This document shows positions 53,759 through 60,160 of a stretch of DNA of 64,000 bases, in pieces. Source of the stretch: Streptomyces sp. ITFR-21 (GTDB taxonomy: Bacteria; Actinomycetota; Actinomycetes; Streptomycetales; Streptomycetaceae); assembly GCF_031844685.1 (NCBI RefSeq), contig NZ_CP134605.1, positions 4,647,001 to 4,711,000 of the forward strand, written 5' to 3'. Made by a program: the position numbers and the translations under genes. Position 1 is the first letter of the stretch, and the number at the start of each line of letters is the position of its first letter. The notes under the pieces are model-generated. The model was not told the origin of the DNA, did no database searches, and saw nothing but the letters and a program-made list of their open reading frames with translations.

Positions 53759-53978
53759 CAAGAGCAACCTCATGGCGCAGGAGATTCCCGAGGACGCCTG
53801 GGTGAAGTCGTCGTTCTCGGGCAACGGCAGCGGCTCCGATTGCGTCGAAATCGGTAAGCTCGCTGGAGGCAGGGCGATCCGAGACTCCAAGAACCCGGCT
53901 GGCGGAGACCTCCGCTTCACCGAAGATCAGATGACTGCGTTCCTTCTGGACGTGAAGGCCGGCAAGTTCGACATCTGA
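53748..53978 (+). CDS. DUF397 domain protein, 76 aa
   Basis: GTG at 53748, overlapping the XRE stop by 11 nt (an ATG at 53772 is possible). Family pattern: WVKSSFSGNGSGSDCVEIGK, IRDSKNPAGGDLRFT. Such proteins act with the upstream XRE regulator as a small partner. Confidence 0.85.
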   Translation: MQRDKSNLMAQEIPEDAWVKSSFSGNGSGSDCVEIGKLAGGRAIRDSKNPAGGDLRFTEDQMTAFLLDVKAGKFDI

Positions 53979-53991
53979 CCGGCCCGGAGAT

Positions 53992-54039
53992 GACGAAGGC
54001 CCGCTCCCACTGTTCAGGCCGGTGGAGCGGGCCTTCGTC
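53992..54039. terminator. 16-bp perfect bidirectional terminator
   Basis: GACGAAGGCCCGCTCC (53992-54007) and its complement (54024-54039), loop of 16 nt, between the convergent DUF397 gene and the 54041-54343 gene. Confidence 0.8.
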
Positions 54040-54040
54040 G

Positions 54041-54343
54041 TCAGTACGTGGGCATCGAGAAGACGCTGCTGCGGCCGTTGGTGGTCGACGGGGCGCCAGT
54101 GGGTGCGGTGCCGAGGCCGAGCTGCGCTCGGGTGGGCCGTCCACGGACGGGCGACGTGCCGGGCTGGGCGCTCAGGCGCGGGAGCGAGGCGGCTTCGAGA
54201 GCCGGTGTGGCGCCAGGGCGGGGGTCGGGCAGCTCCGTGGGCCAGCCGGCCGCGAGCGAGCTTCGAGGGCCGCCGGTGGGAGTGCCGGGAAGCAGCTCCT
54301 GGTATGCCTGCCAGGCGGGATTGGGCCTCCGGACGAGGGGCAT
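54041..54343 (-). CDS. Hypothetical protein, Pro/Thr-rich, 100 aa
   Basis: ATG at 54343 with AGGAGG upstream. Extended and Pro/Gly/Thr-rich (WQAYQELLPGTPTGGPRSSL), probably disordered. The strong SD is the main evidence for translation. Confidence 0.5.
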   Translation of the reverse strand: MPLVRRPNPAWQAYQELLPGTPTGGPRSSLAAGWPTELPDPRPGATPALEAASLPRLSAQPGTSPVRGRPTRAQLGLGTAPTGAPSTTNGRSSVFSMPTY

Positions 54344-54472
54344 GACGGGACCTCCTCTCGGTAGGACGTAGTCCACGGTGGCCGGAAGGAAATTGTTGGC
54401 GGTAATCGCAGGTATGGGGAGGCCCACGTCCTGGCTCGGGATTGCAGGACGTGGGCCTCTGTCGACGGTTGG

Positions 54473-54802
54473 TCAGGGGTTACCGAATTCTGGCTTCGCG
54501 TACGTCATCTTGGGGATCAGCAGGTTCAGTGCTTCGATGCGGAGGTACTTCTCCGCCGTGTTGTGGCCGTCCCAGGCGTAGCCGTCAACCATCGGCACGT
54601 TCAACCCATCGAAGACGTCTTTGTCGTCGGGGTGGATGTGCCAGGAGAGCTGGCCTTTCGGCGACTCGATGTAAAGCACTGGCCAGTTCGGAGTCTTGCG
54701 GTCGTTGAAGGCGAAAACGCCGCCGAACATCCCCACATAGCCGCCCAGCAGGTAGGCGCGCTCTCGGTAGACGGTGAGGCCGCCGTCCTGGTCACTGGGC
54801 AC
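54473..54802 (-). CDS. Hypothetical protein, 109 aa
   Basis: GTG at 54802 overlaps the upstream gene. Compact mixed fold with aromatic and His residues (YLLGGYVGMFGGVFAF, QLSWHIHPDDKDVFDGLNVP). No family recognised; the SWHIHPDD patch could bind metal. Confidence 0.55.
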   Translation of the reverse strand: MPSDQDGGLTVYRERAYLLGGYVGMFGGVFAFNDRKTPNWPVLYIESPKGQLSWHIHPDDKDVFDGLNVPMVDGYAWDGHNTAEKYLRIEALNLLIPKMTYAKPEFGNP

Positions 54803-54962
54803 GGCGCACCGCCATCAGCGGAACGGGGAGCACCAGGCCGCCTGGGGTCGCCTCCCAGCCCATGCGCAGCACGAGTTCGACGTCGCGCGTGGTGCCGAGA
54901 AGGAGGCCGGCCACAACGGTTCTCGTCGGGCCGGCCACCGGTACGGGCGTCAAGTCATTCAT
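54792..54962 (-). CDS. Hypothetical protein, 56 aa
   Basis: ATG at 54962 after AAAGGGG. Short beta/helix protein (TVVAGLLLGTTRDVELVLRM, GGLVLPVPLMAVRR). Overlaps the start of the next gene by 11 nt, so the two are coupled. One of the 25-bp repeat motifs lies about 110 nt upstream. Confidence 0.5.
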   Translation of the reverse strand: MNDLTPVPVAGPTRTVVAGLLLGTTRDVELVLRMGWEATPGGLVLPVPLMAVRRAQ

Positions 54963-55070
54963 TAGGGTGGCCCCTTTCTGATCGGCGTTGACGCCTATAC
55001 TCGCTACCGGCGTGAAAGGGCGGACCGCGACACGTGTGGGCGACCGAGTGAATTGTCAGAGGCTTCTACA

Positions 55071-55096
55071 GAACTGTTATGCCACCACTCGAACGG
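55071..55096 (-). repeat. 25-bp motif, copy 1
   Basis: Plus strand carries CTGTTATG then CCACTCGAACGG. Consensus of four copies: YTGT-N8-TCACTCGAAYGG. Upstream of the 54792-54962 gene. Confidence 0.5.
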
Positions 55097-55109
55097 CGTA
55101 GTTGTTTAG

Positions 55110-55523
55110 CTATAGCGCACGAGGAGCGAAGACCAGCACGGCCGAGATCCCGAGCTGCACGGCGAGGTCCAGGCGGTTCGTCTCGCTCAAGCGGGTCCGT
55201 TCTTCGAGGGTCTTGGTGAGGGAGCGGTGGAGATCCTGGCGAATGCCGAGCTGCTCGCCTGGCGCGTAGACGTGGCTGGCTCGCTGTTCGGCCTCGGTCG
55301 CCGCCAGGTGGAGCAGCGGAACGTCGGCACCGGCCGGCAGGCCGGCCGCGAGGTCGGCGTGCTCGCATTCCGGGCAGCAGCACACCAGGGAACGGAATCG
55401 GTCCACCTGGTCACAGCGGCTGTGGTTGCCCGAGGCGCACGCGGGCGACAGGTAGAGCACTTCCATCAGTCCCCGGAGCAGCTCTACGGCCTGGGGGATG
55501 GGCAGGCTGAGGTCGTCAGACAC
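55110..55523 (-). CDS. Cys-rich hypothetical protein, 137 aa
   Basis: GTG at 55523, overlapping the wHTH gene stop. Two Cys clusters (SPACASGNHSRCD and VCCCPECEHADL) around residues 28-58 suggest zinc binding; the second half is helical. A partner of the neighbouring wHTH protein by coupling. No known family. Confidence 0.55.
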   Translation of the reverse strand: MSDDLSLPIPQAVELLRGLMEVLYLSPACASGNHSRCDQVDRFRSLVCCCPECEHADLAAGLPAGADVPLLHLAATEAEQRASHVYAPGEQLGIRQDLHRSLTKTLEERTRLSETNRLDLAVQLGISAVLVFAPRAL

Positions 55524-55764
55524 GGTTAGTCTCCTGCCCGGTCGGGCTGCTACCCCAGGCGTTGACGTGGTCGCGGCCGGCTTCGGTGATGGTGTATCGG
55601 GCGTGTCCGTCTCTCGGTGCGCTGACCGCGTGCTGGTCGCGAAGGAGGGCTTGGAGCGCGGCGAAGGCGCGGCCAGACGGGATGTCAGTGGCGTCCACGA
55701 TTTCGAGGACGGTGCACTCTCCGGCGTCGAAAAGAGCGCGGAGTGCTCGCATTTTCTCGGTCAT
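55516..55764 (-). CDS. Small winged-helix regulator, 82 aa
   Basis: ATG at 55764. GECTVLEIVDATDIPSGRAF, AALQALLRDQHAVSAP and HARYTITEAGRDHV follow the strand-helix-wing order of small wHTH proteins. Probable DNA-binding repressor for this little operon. Confidence 0.65.
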   Translation of the reverse strand: MTEKMRALRALFDAGECTVLEIVDATDIPSGRAFAALQALLRDQHAVSAPRDGHARYTITEAGRDHVNAWGSSPTGQETNRV

Positions 55765-55799
55765 GACACCTCAGTCGCTCGTGGCTGGACAGAAAAACC

Positions 55800-55836
55800 A
55801 AGAGCCCTCCGCCGGCAGGGTCAGCGGAGGGCTCTT
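55800..55836 (-). terminator. Rho-independent terminator (13-bp stem, T-run)
   Basis: AAGAGCCCTCCGC pairs with GCGGAGGGCTCTT; on the minus strand the stem is followed by GGTTTTTC. Ends transcripts from the 55945-56445 gene. Confidence 0.85.
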
Positions 55837-55944
55837 GTGCGCGGTTTCCCTGGCGGGGGATGGCGCCGACCGACGAGGAGATTTCGAGAGTCGGGAACCC
55901 CAGGAGCACCGTACAGAGACGCAAACGCCGTACGCTCTATTTTG

Positions 55945-56445
55945 TCACGGATCTGTGGGGTGCTCACTCGAATGGCAGAGCTTCGCGCAGAGATCCGAAA
56001 GCATTGGCGTGACGATGTCACGCAGTCGTACCGGGCCGTCGACCGGGTGGTTCGTGTAGGCCCAGGAGGTAAGGAGCATGCGGGATACCTCCATGGCGAC
56101 ATGCCGCGATCGCAGAACAGGGCACATCGCGACGCCCTGGGCCTGGCGCCGGTAGCGGCACCGTCGGAACCACGCTGCGCCGAAGTCGGGATTGCGCCGA
56201 CGGAGGTCGTCGACAACCTGATAGGAGCAGAGCGGCTCTACCCCGAAGACTGCTGGGAAGAAGACCTCCTCGGTGACCGCGAACGCGAACCGGCCCATGC
56301 TTGCGGAAAGGTCGTGAGGGTGCCTTTCAAGGAGGCGTTGGTTGCGGTGGTCTCGGGCGACGAAGAACTTGACGTAGGCGCATCCCAGGAGACGCCAGTC
56401 AGTTCCGACACTCAGTGCTTCCGTCATGCTGCGCATCGTAGCCAT
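55945..56445 (-). CDS. Hypothetical protein, 166 aa
   Basis: ATG at 56445 (ATG at 56436 and 56427 possible). Hydrophobic-aromatic core (WRLLGCAYVKFFVARDHRNQ, FAFAVTEEVFFPAVFGVEPL) and helical C-terminus. No family recognised. Divergent from the zinc-ribbon gene at 56458. Confidence 0.55.
   Translation of the reverse strand: MATMRSMTEALSVGTDWRLLGCAYVKFFVARDHRNQRLLERHPHDLSASMGRFAFAVTEEVFFPAVFGVEPLCSYQVVDDLRRRNPDFGAAWFRRCRYRRQAQGVAMCPVLRSRHVAMEVSRMLLTSWAYTNHPVDGPVRLRDIVTPMLSDLCAKLCHSSEHPTDP
55953..55977 (-). repeat. 25-bp motif, copy 2
   Basis: CTGTGGGGTGC then TCACTCGAATGG on the plus strand, inside the 3' end of the 55945-56445 gene and upstream of the 55516-55764 operon. Confidence 0.45.
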
Positions 56446-56457
56446 TACTCTCGCCCT

Positions 56458-56808
56458 ATGAATTCCCAACTCGTTCCGCGGGGCCAATGCCCGGAGTGCA
56501 ACAACGAAATCGAAGCCACCCAAATGGAGTACGGTTTCTGCGGTGTTTGCCGCGACTTCTTCCCGGCGCAGGAGGACTTCACTCCCGAGCGATACACGCC
56601 GCCCCAGATCAAGGGCGGTGGGTGGATGCGGTGTTGCGGCGCTTCGTTGCGCGGGTGGGCCGTGTACCACCCCGTCGACACCTGGTCGGTAGGGCAGTCG
56701 GTCCGCTGCGTCTACCAGCTCGGCGACGACACGCATGTGATGCGCCTGTGCCCGTGCGGCTATTGGCACTGGACCCGGGCCATGTGCGACGAGAGGCCGG
56801 CGCCGTGA
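56458..56808 (+). CDS. Zinc-ribbon protein, 116 aa
   Basis: ATG at 56458. CPECNNEIEATQ and CGVCRDFF form a Cys4 ribbon at residues 11-36; a second Cys/His set (MRCCGAS, LCPCGYWHW) closes the protein. Divergent from the 56445 gene. Unknown function, probably nucleic-acid or protein binding. Confidence 0.65.
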   Translation: MNSQLVPRGQCPECNNEIEATQMEYGFCGVCRDFFPAQEDFTPERYTPPQIKGGGWMRCCGASLRGWAVYHPVDTWSVGQSVRCVYQLGDDTHVMRLCPCGYWHWTRAMCDERPAP

Positions 56809-56996
56809 CGTTGCCAACGGCGTGCGGCTGCATCGTCGAGGCGCTGGCCGAACTCGCCTCGGCCCCCGTCATCGACCCCGGCCGGTGCTGCGTCTGTACA
56901 TCCCACACGCAGGTGATCGTTTGGGACGGAGCCCGCTGGCGGTGGAGCAACCAACACGCCGATGTCGAAATGGTCATGCGGACTGCGGATGCGTAA
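56805..56996 (+). CDS. Small Cys-rich protein, 63 aa
   Basis: GTG at 56805 overlaps the upstream TGA (GTGA). ACGCIVEALAEL and RCCVCTSHTQVIVW give a second small zinc-binding candidate. Coupled to the zinc-ribbon gene. Confidence 0.55.
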   Translation: MTLPTACGCIVEALAELASAPVIDPGRCCVCTSHTQVIVWDGARWRWSNQHADVEMVMRTADA

Positions 56997-57051
56997 GGTC
57001 CCAGGAACTCCGGCGTGGACGCGAGAGTCCGGGAAGCCCGCGCACGACAAC

Positions 57052-57082
57052 GCGCCGCACTCCAGAGCCCGGGGTGCGGCGC
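57052..57082. terminator. 9-bp hairpin between convergent genes
   Basis: GCGCCGCAC pairs with GTGCGGCGC across 13 nt, between the stops at 56996 (+) and 57090 (-). Confidence 0.65.
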
Positions 57083-57089
57083 CCGCCTA

Positions 57090-57434
57090 TCATGAGAACG
57101 AGTTTTCGCCCGGGAAGATCTCGACCTCCCACGGGCCGCTCGGCAGGCGCTCGAAGAGGGCGGTACAGGGGAAGACCTCGCCGTGGCCGAGGACAGCCAG
57201 TGCGTGATCATCCACCTCCAGCGCCCACGGCAAGAATTCCTGTGGGAGGCGCCATGTCCCGTTGTGCGTCTCGATCCAGGCCAGCCGCGATGCTGCGTCA
57301 GCATGCACGGCCTTGAGCTGTGTCCGCCGACGGGTGTAGCCGTCGTCGATGCTGAACACGCGCAGGCTCCGAACGTCGTTCAGCAGCCGCGTGAGGTTCG
57401 TACCGGTGAGAGGCGTCTGCACCTTCAGCTCCAA
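57090..57434 (-). CDS. Hypothetical protein, 114 aa (paralogue of next)
   Basis: TTG at 57434. Shares the pattern LPQEFLPWALEVDDHALAVL...GEVFPCTALF with the 57442-57711 protein (LPAKLWPWAMEVDAQTKRRE), so the two are probably duplicates. No function recognised. Confidence 0.55.
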   Translation of the reverse strand: MELKVQTPLTGTNLTRLLNDVRSLRVFSIDDGYTRRRTQLKAVHADAASRLAWIETHNGTWRLPQEFLPWALEVDDHALAVLGHGEVFPCTALFERLPSGPWEVEIFPGENSFS

Positions 57435-57441
57435 TTACCGT

Positions 57442-57711
57442 TCAAGACCGGGAGATTATGTCGGCTGCCATCGTTTCGCCCACCAGTCGGAAGGCGAAGA
57501 CAGCCGGCATGCGCAGCTCGCGCCGCTTAGTCTGCGCGTCGACTTCCATCGCCCACGGCCACAGCTTGGCCGGCAGGCAGAAGGCGTCGCCCCGCGTCGT
57601 GAGGAGCCACCACCGGCGGCTCTGCGGTTCCGGAGCCACCCCGTTTACCTCAAGGACCAGCCCCTGATCGTCATCCTCGACTGCCGGCACGAAAAGCACG
57701 GGGAACGTCAT
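57442..57711 (-). CDS. Hypothetical protein, 89 aa
   Basis: ATG at 57711, overlapping the upstream stop (ATGA). Beta-type sequence (PVLFVPAVEDDDQGLVLEVN, RRWWLLTTRGDAFCLPAKLW). Similar to the downstream protein; unknown function. Confidence 0.55.
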   Translation of the reverse strand: MTFPVLFVPAVEDDDQGLVLEVNGVAPEPQSRRWWLLTTRGDAFCLPAKLWPWAMEVDAQTKRRELRMPAVFAFRLVGETMAADIISRS

Positions 57712-58169
57712 GATTCCGGCCCTGCCCAGGACAGCCGCCCCGCCCACCGAGGCTCCGCATCAGCCTCGTTGAGGCCAACCGCAATCATGGACATGGCTTC
57801 CTTGTGCTCGCGCACGGCTTCGTCCGGATCGCTATACGTGCAGAGCACCTCCAGGAGCGCGTTCTGCGGTGCCGGCGTGTAGAGGGCAGTCCCCCAGACC
57901 GGAGGACGGTAGCCCTCCGCCACCACCATCTCGGTCGCCGCGTCCGGGTCGAAGACGAGCCCGAGGGTGCGGACGGTGACCCACTCGCCCGTGGCGAGCC
58001 GCAGGCTGGAGCTGTACAGAGTGCGCCGCTCGACGCCGGCCATGAGCCATGTTGCTTCTCGGAGTGTCACCGGCTGTCCATCGAGGCCGTAGGTGCACGG
58101 CACTCCCGAGGGGCCCAGTGAGACAACGCAGAGAGGGTCGACTGCCACTTCGGAGACTCCCTTCAACAT
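57708..58169 (-). CDS. Hypothetical protein, 153 aa
   Basis: ATG at 58169. Beta-rich (VVSLGPSGVPCTYGLDGQPV, GEWVTVRTLGLVFDPDAATE) with an acidic helical tail (SDPDEAVREHKEAMSMIAVG). First gene of the three-gene set; it begins 8 nt inside the large hairpin. Confidence 0.55.
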   Translation of the reverse strand: MLKGVSEVAVDPLCVVSLGPSGVPCTYGLDGQPVTLREATWLMAGVERRTLYSSSLRLATGEWVTVRTLGLVFDPDAATEMVVAEGYRPPVWGTALYTPAPQNALLEVLCTYSDPDEAVREHKEAMSMIAVGLNEADAEPRWAGRLSWAGPES

Positions 58170-58177
58170 GAAGGGCC

Positions 58178-58231
58178 CGGTGCAGAAGCAGGCGCTCGCA
58201 AGGGGGGGTTTGCGACGCCGCTTCTGCACCG
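58178..58231. other. Long near-perfect hairpin
   Basis: CGGTGCAGAAGC pairs with GCTTCTGCACCG (12 bp); inside, GGCG/CGCC and TCGCAA/TTGCGA extend it around a G7 loop. Sits immediately upstream of the 58169 start on the minus strand; a leader hairpin or attenuator rather than a normal terminator (no T-run). Confidence 0.55.
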
Positions 58232-58359
58232 AGCCGGTCCGGGATGCGGCGTGGACGACGAAGCCCCGGGAGTTTTAGAAGAGGCCCGGGACTCCGCCGT
58301 GTGCACCGCGAATCCATCAACACACAATCGCCGCCGGGAGTCACGGAGGATTCACAAAA

Positions 58360-58382
58360 TTGTCAGTGCATCACTCGAATGG
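58360..58382 (-). repeat. 25-bp motif, copy 3
   Basis: TTGTCAGTGCA then TCACTCGAATGG. Lies in the gap between the 58169 minus gene and the 58774 plus gene. Confidence 0.5.
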
Positions 58383-58460
58383 GTGACACATCCCCTATGA
58401 TCCCTCGGGATCACGCTCCGAGCAGGTACCCGCCGGTGGCCATGTCCAAGATGGGGCGTC

Positions 58461-58712
58461 TTGTCTGCTCCGATCGCGAGACAAGCGGTGCATGAGAACA
58501 CGGTGCGTGTCCGCGACCTCATGCTCGCCCCCCGGCTGGACTGGCGCCGTGCACGCCATGAGGAACTGCGAGCCTGTCCCTGGTCGGACGGCAATCCCAA
58601 CGGTGGCCGGAGCGGTGCCGCTCGCACTCGAAGGGAACGCTCCCCGTTTGGAGCAAGTCCCCCCAGAAGACCGGCCTCCTCACCAGCAATAAGAGAAAAA
58701 ACTGTCACGTGA
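58461..58712 (+). CDS. Doubtful small ORF, 83 codons
   Basis: TTG start. The first half (VHENTVRVRDLMLAPRLDWR, ARHEELRACPWSDGN) has coding-like GC3 and a basic helix; the second half loses the codon bias and becomes Ser/Pro/Arg-rich. Possibly a gene remnant. The rest of 58232-58773 holds nothing else convincing. Confidence 0.25.
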   Translation: MSAPIARQAVHENTVRVRDLMLAPRLDWRRARHEELRACPWSDGNPNGGRSGAARTRRERSPFGASPPRRPASSPAIREKTVT

Positions 58713-58724
58713 TCACCCGAACGG
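58702..58724 (-). repeat. 25-bp motif, copy 4
   Basis: CTGTCACGTGA then TCACCCGAACGG, 50 nt upstream of the 58774 ATG. Confidence 0.5.
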
Positions 58725-58735
58725 CCCCCCATCAA

Positions 58736-58768
58736 ATTGCGCGAGACCTCGACCACTGCATAACGTCC
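58736..58768 (+). promoter_or_regulatory. Putative promoter of the 58774 gene (possibly leaderless)
   Basis: TTGCGC and CATAAC about 16-17 nt apart, with the ATG only nine bases after CATAAC and no SD. This suits a leaderless transcript, common in actinobacteria. Weak sequence evidence. Confidence 0.35.
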
Positions 58769-58773
58769 CACCC

Positions 58774-59511
58774 ATGACGACGCGACTGAGCCAGGTCGTC
58801 GCAGTGGAGAAGACCCGGAAAACTGAGGCGTACGGCGCTCTTACGGCCGCCCACCACCAGGTCCAGAAACCACCACTGCTGGCCGGCATTACCCGCACCT
58901 ATCGCCCTCGCGACGAAGAGGGCGAAATCCTCCCTGCCGAATCCACTCGGGTGCAGTTCCGAGCCGACGACGCAATCGACCAGGCCCTCACCGGTCTCAG
59001 GCCGTTCTACGACGTGACGGCCACCAAGGACTGGGCCAACTGTGAGGCTCGTGCAGACATCCGCATCGGCGACCAGGTGCTCCTCGCAGCCGTACCCGTG
59101 ACATACCTGCTCTTCCTGGAAAAGCAGCTCACTAGCCTGCACACCTTCGTCGACAAACTGCCCGTCCTCGACCCGTCCGAACAGTGGCAGTGGGACGAGC
59201 AGGCCGGCGTCTGGCGAACCGCCGCGTACGAGACGGTGCGCTCCAAGAAGGTGCCCCGCAACCACGTCAAGGCGCCGGCCACCGACAAGCACCCGGCGCA
59301 GGTCGAGGTCTACTACGAGGACGTACCCGTGGGCACCTGGACCACGGTGAAGTTCTCCGGAGCCCTGCCTGCCACCCGCCGCCAAGAACTCCTCAACCGC
59401 CTCGCAGTCGTCCGCGACGCGATCAAGTACGCCCGCGAAGAAGCGAACGCCACGGTCGTCACGAACCAGAGGCCCGGTGCGACGCTGCTGAACTACCTCT
59501 TCGCCGCGTAA
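58774..59511 (+). CDS. Conserved-type protein of unknown function upstream of permuted tRNAs, 245 aa
   Basis: ATG at 58774. Starts VVAVEKTRKTEAYGALTAAH, middle VQKPPLLAGITRTYRPRDEE, TKDWANCEARADIRI, and VPVTYLLFLEKQLTSLHTFV, late AEVYYEDVPVGTWTTVKFSG-like region and helices (RRQELLNRLAVVRDAIKYAR). The basic patches could bind RNA. I know the sequence pattern from actinobacterial unknowns but no function. It lies 79 nt upstream of the permuted tRNA-like units on the same strand, so a joint transcript is possible. Confidence 0.7.
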   Translation: MTTRLSQVVAVEKTRKTEAYGALTAAHHQVQKPPLLAGITRTYRPRDEEGEILPAESTRVQFRADDAIDQALTGLRPFYDVTATKDWANCEARADIRIGDQVLLAAVPVTYLLFLEKQLTSLHTFVDKLPVLDPSEQWQWDEQAGVWRTAAYETVRSKKVPRNHVKAPATDKHPAQVEVYYEDVPVGTWTTVKFSGALPATRRQELLNRLAVVRDAIKYAREEANATVVTNQRPGATLLNYLFAA

Positions 59512-59590
59512 CCCACAGACCCCCGTCGCCGGCGTGCGGCGGGTGCGCAGGAGCGCAAACTGAAACTCACCGCCTGAAATTGAGCACACG

Positions 59591-59675
59591 GGTTGGTCCC
59601 AGTGGAGGTTCGAGTCCTTCGTCCGGCACACATGCCGGAGTAGCCCAACAGGTAGAGGCAAACCAACCCTGAAAA
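59591..59675 (+). tRNA. Circularly permuted tRNA-Phe(GAA)-like gene
   Basis: 3' half comes first: anticodon-stem strand GGTTGGT (59591-59597), T-arm GGAGG-TTCGAGT-CCTTC (59604-59620), acceptor GTCCGGC (59621-59627), A73. After CACAT comes the 5' half: acceptor GCCGGAG (59634-59640), D-arm (59643-59659), ACCAACC (59662-59668), loop CTGAAAA. The acceptor pairs 6 of 7, the anticodon stem pairs seven of seven with the upstream half, and the discriminator A suits Phe. A 79-nt leader separates it from the 58774 gene. Confidence 0.65.
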
Positions 59676-59712
59676 CTGAATTTCTCGCTCCAGTTTCAAG
59701 CACGCCACCAAG

Positions 59713-59816
59713 CGCCGGATCGACCGGCCCGAGCGACATCATCGAGATGAGGGTTCGAATCCCTTCCCTGGCGCTTCATGCCGGGGTGGTCCAATGGCAG
59801 GGCGCGGCGATTTCAA
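59713..59816 (+). tRNA. Circularly permuted tRNA-Glu(TTC)-like gene
   Basis: 3' half first: CGCCG (59713-59717), a 31-nt variable region with two hairpins whose loops are both ATCGA, T-arm GAGGG-TTCGAAT-CCCTT (59749-59765), acceptor CCCTGGC (59766-59772), G73. After CTTCAT comes the 5' half: acceptor GCCGGGG (59780-59786), D-arm GTCC/GGGC, CGGCG (59805-59809), loop ATTTCAA. The acceptor pairs 7 of 7 (one wobble) and the anticodon stem 5 of 5 with the upstream strand. The long variable region is unusual. Confidence 0.55.
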
Positions 59817-59961
59817 TAGGACTCGGAGCCTTAAATGTGCCGGCGTGAGCTGATGGGTGGACAACCCTTCTTAGGGCTCGTTTTAGGAACGAGTAACCTC
59901 CCCAGGGGGGTCGGGACTGGCTACGTCCCGGCCCTCCGCCAGCATGAACGAGCAACGCGAA

Positions 59962-59985
59962 GGGCCCGCCTCGGGAGGCGGGCCC
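59962..59985. terminator. 11-bp perfect terminator hairpin
   Basis: GGGCCCGCCTC and GAGGCGGGCCC, loop GG. Between the tRNA-like region (+) and the EEP gene (-). The rest of 59817-60160 holds a tRNA-like remnant (see findings) but no gene. Confidence 0.75.
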
Positions 59986-60160
59986 TCGCGCTCATGCCCG
60001 CACTGACGGGTTCAAACGGCGTCCAGTCTCCACACGATCAGTCCCCGTCTCGCGAGGACCAGCAACCACGGCGGCCTGCATCCGTCTGACCGCGCGGCGA
60101 GTTCACGAAGGAGCTGTCGGCGGAGCCTGCTCCAGCAGGCGACGCGACGCAAAAATCCGG

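Noticed and set aside
59521..59712. Permuted group I intron around the tRNA halves
   Set aside because: Flanks of 37-80 nt are too short for a group I core and no conserved P/Q/R/S elements were seen.
59634..59774. A single long tRNA running from the first 5' half to the second 3' half
   Set aside because: Acceptor ends would pair 6 of 7, but no downstream strand complements the ACCAACC anticodon stem, whereas the upstream GGTTGGT does exactly.
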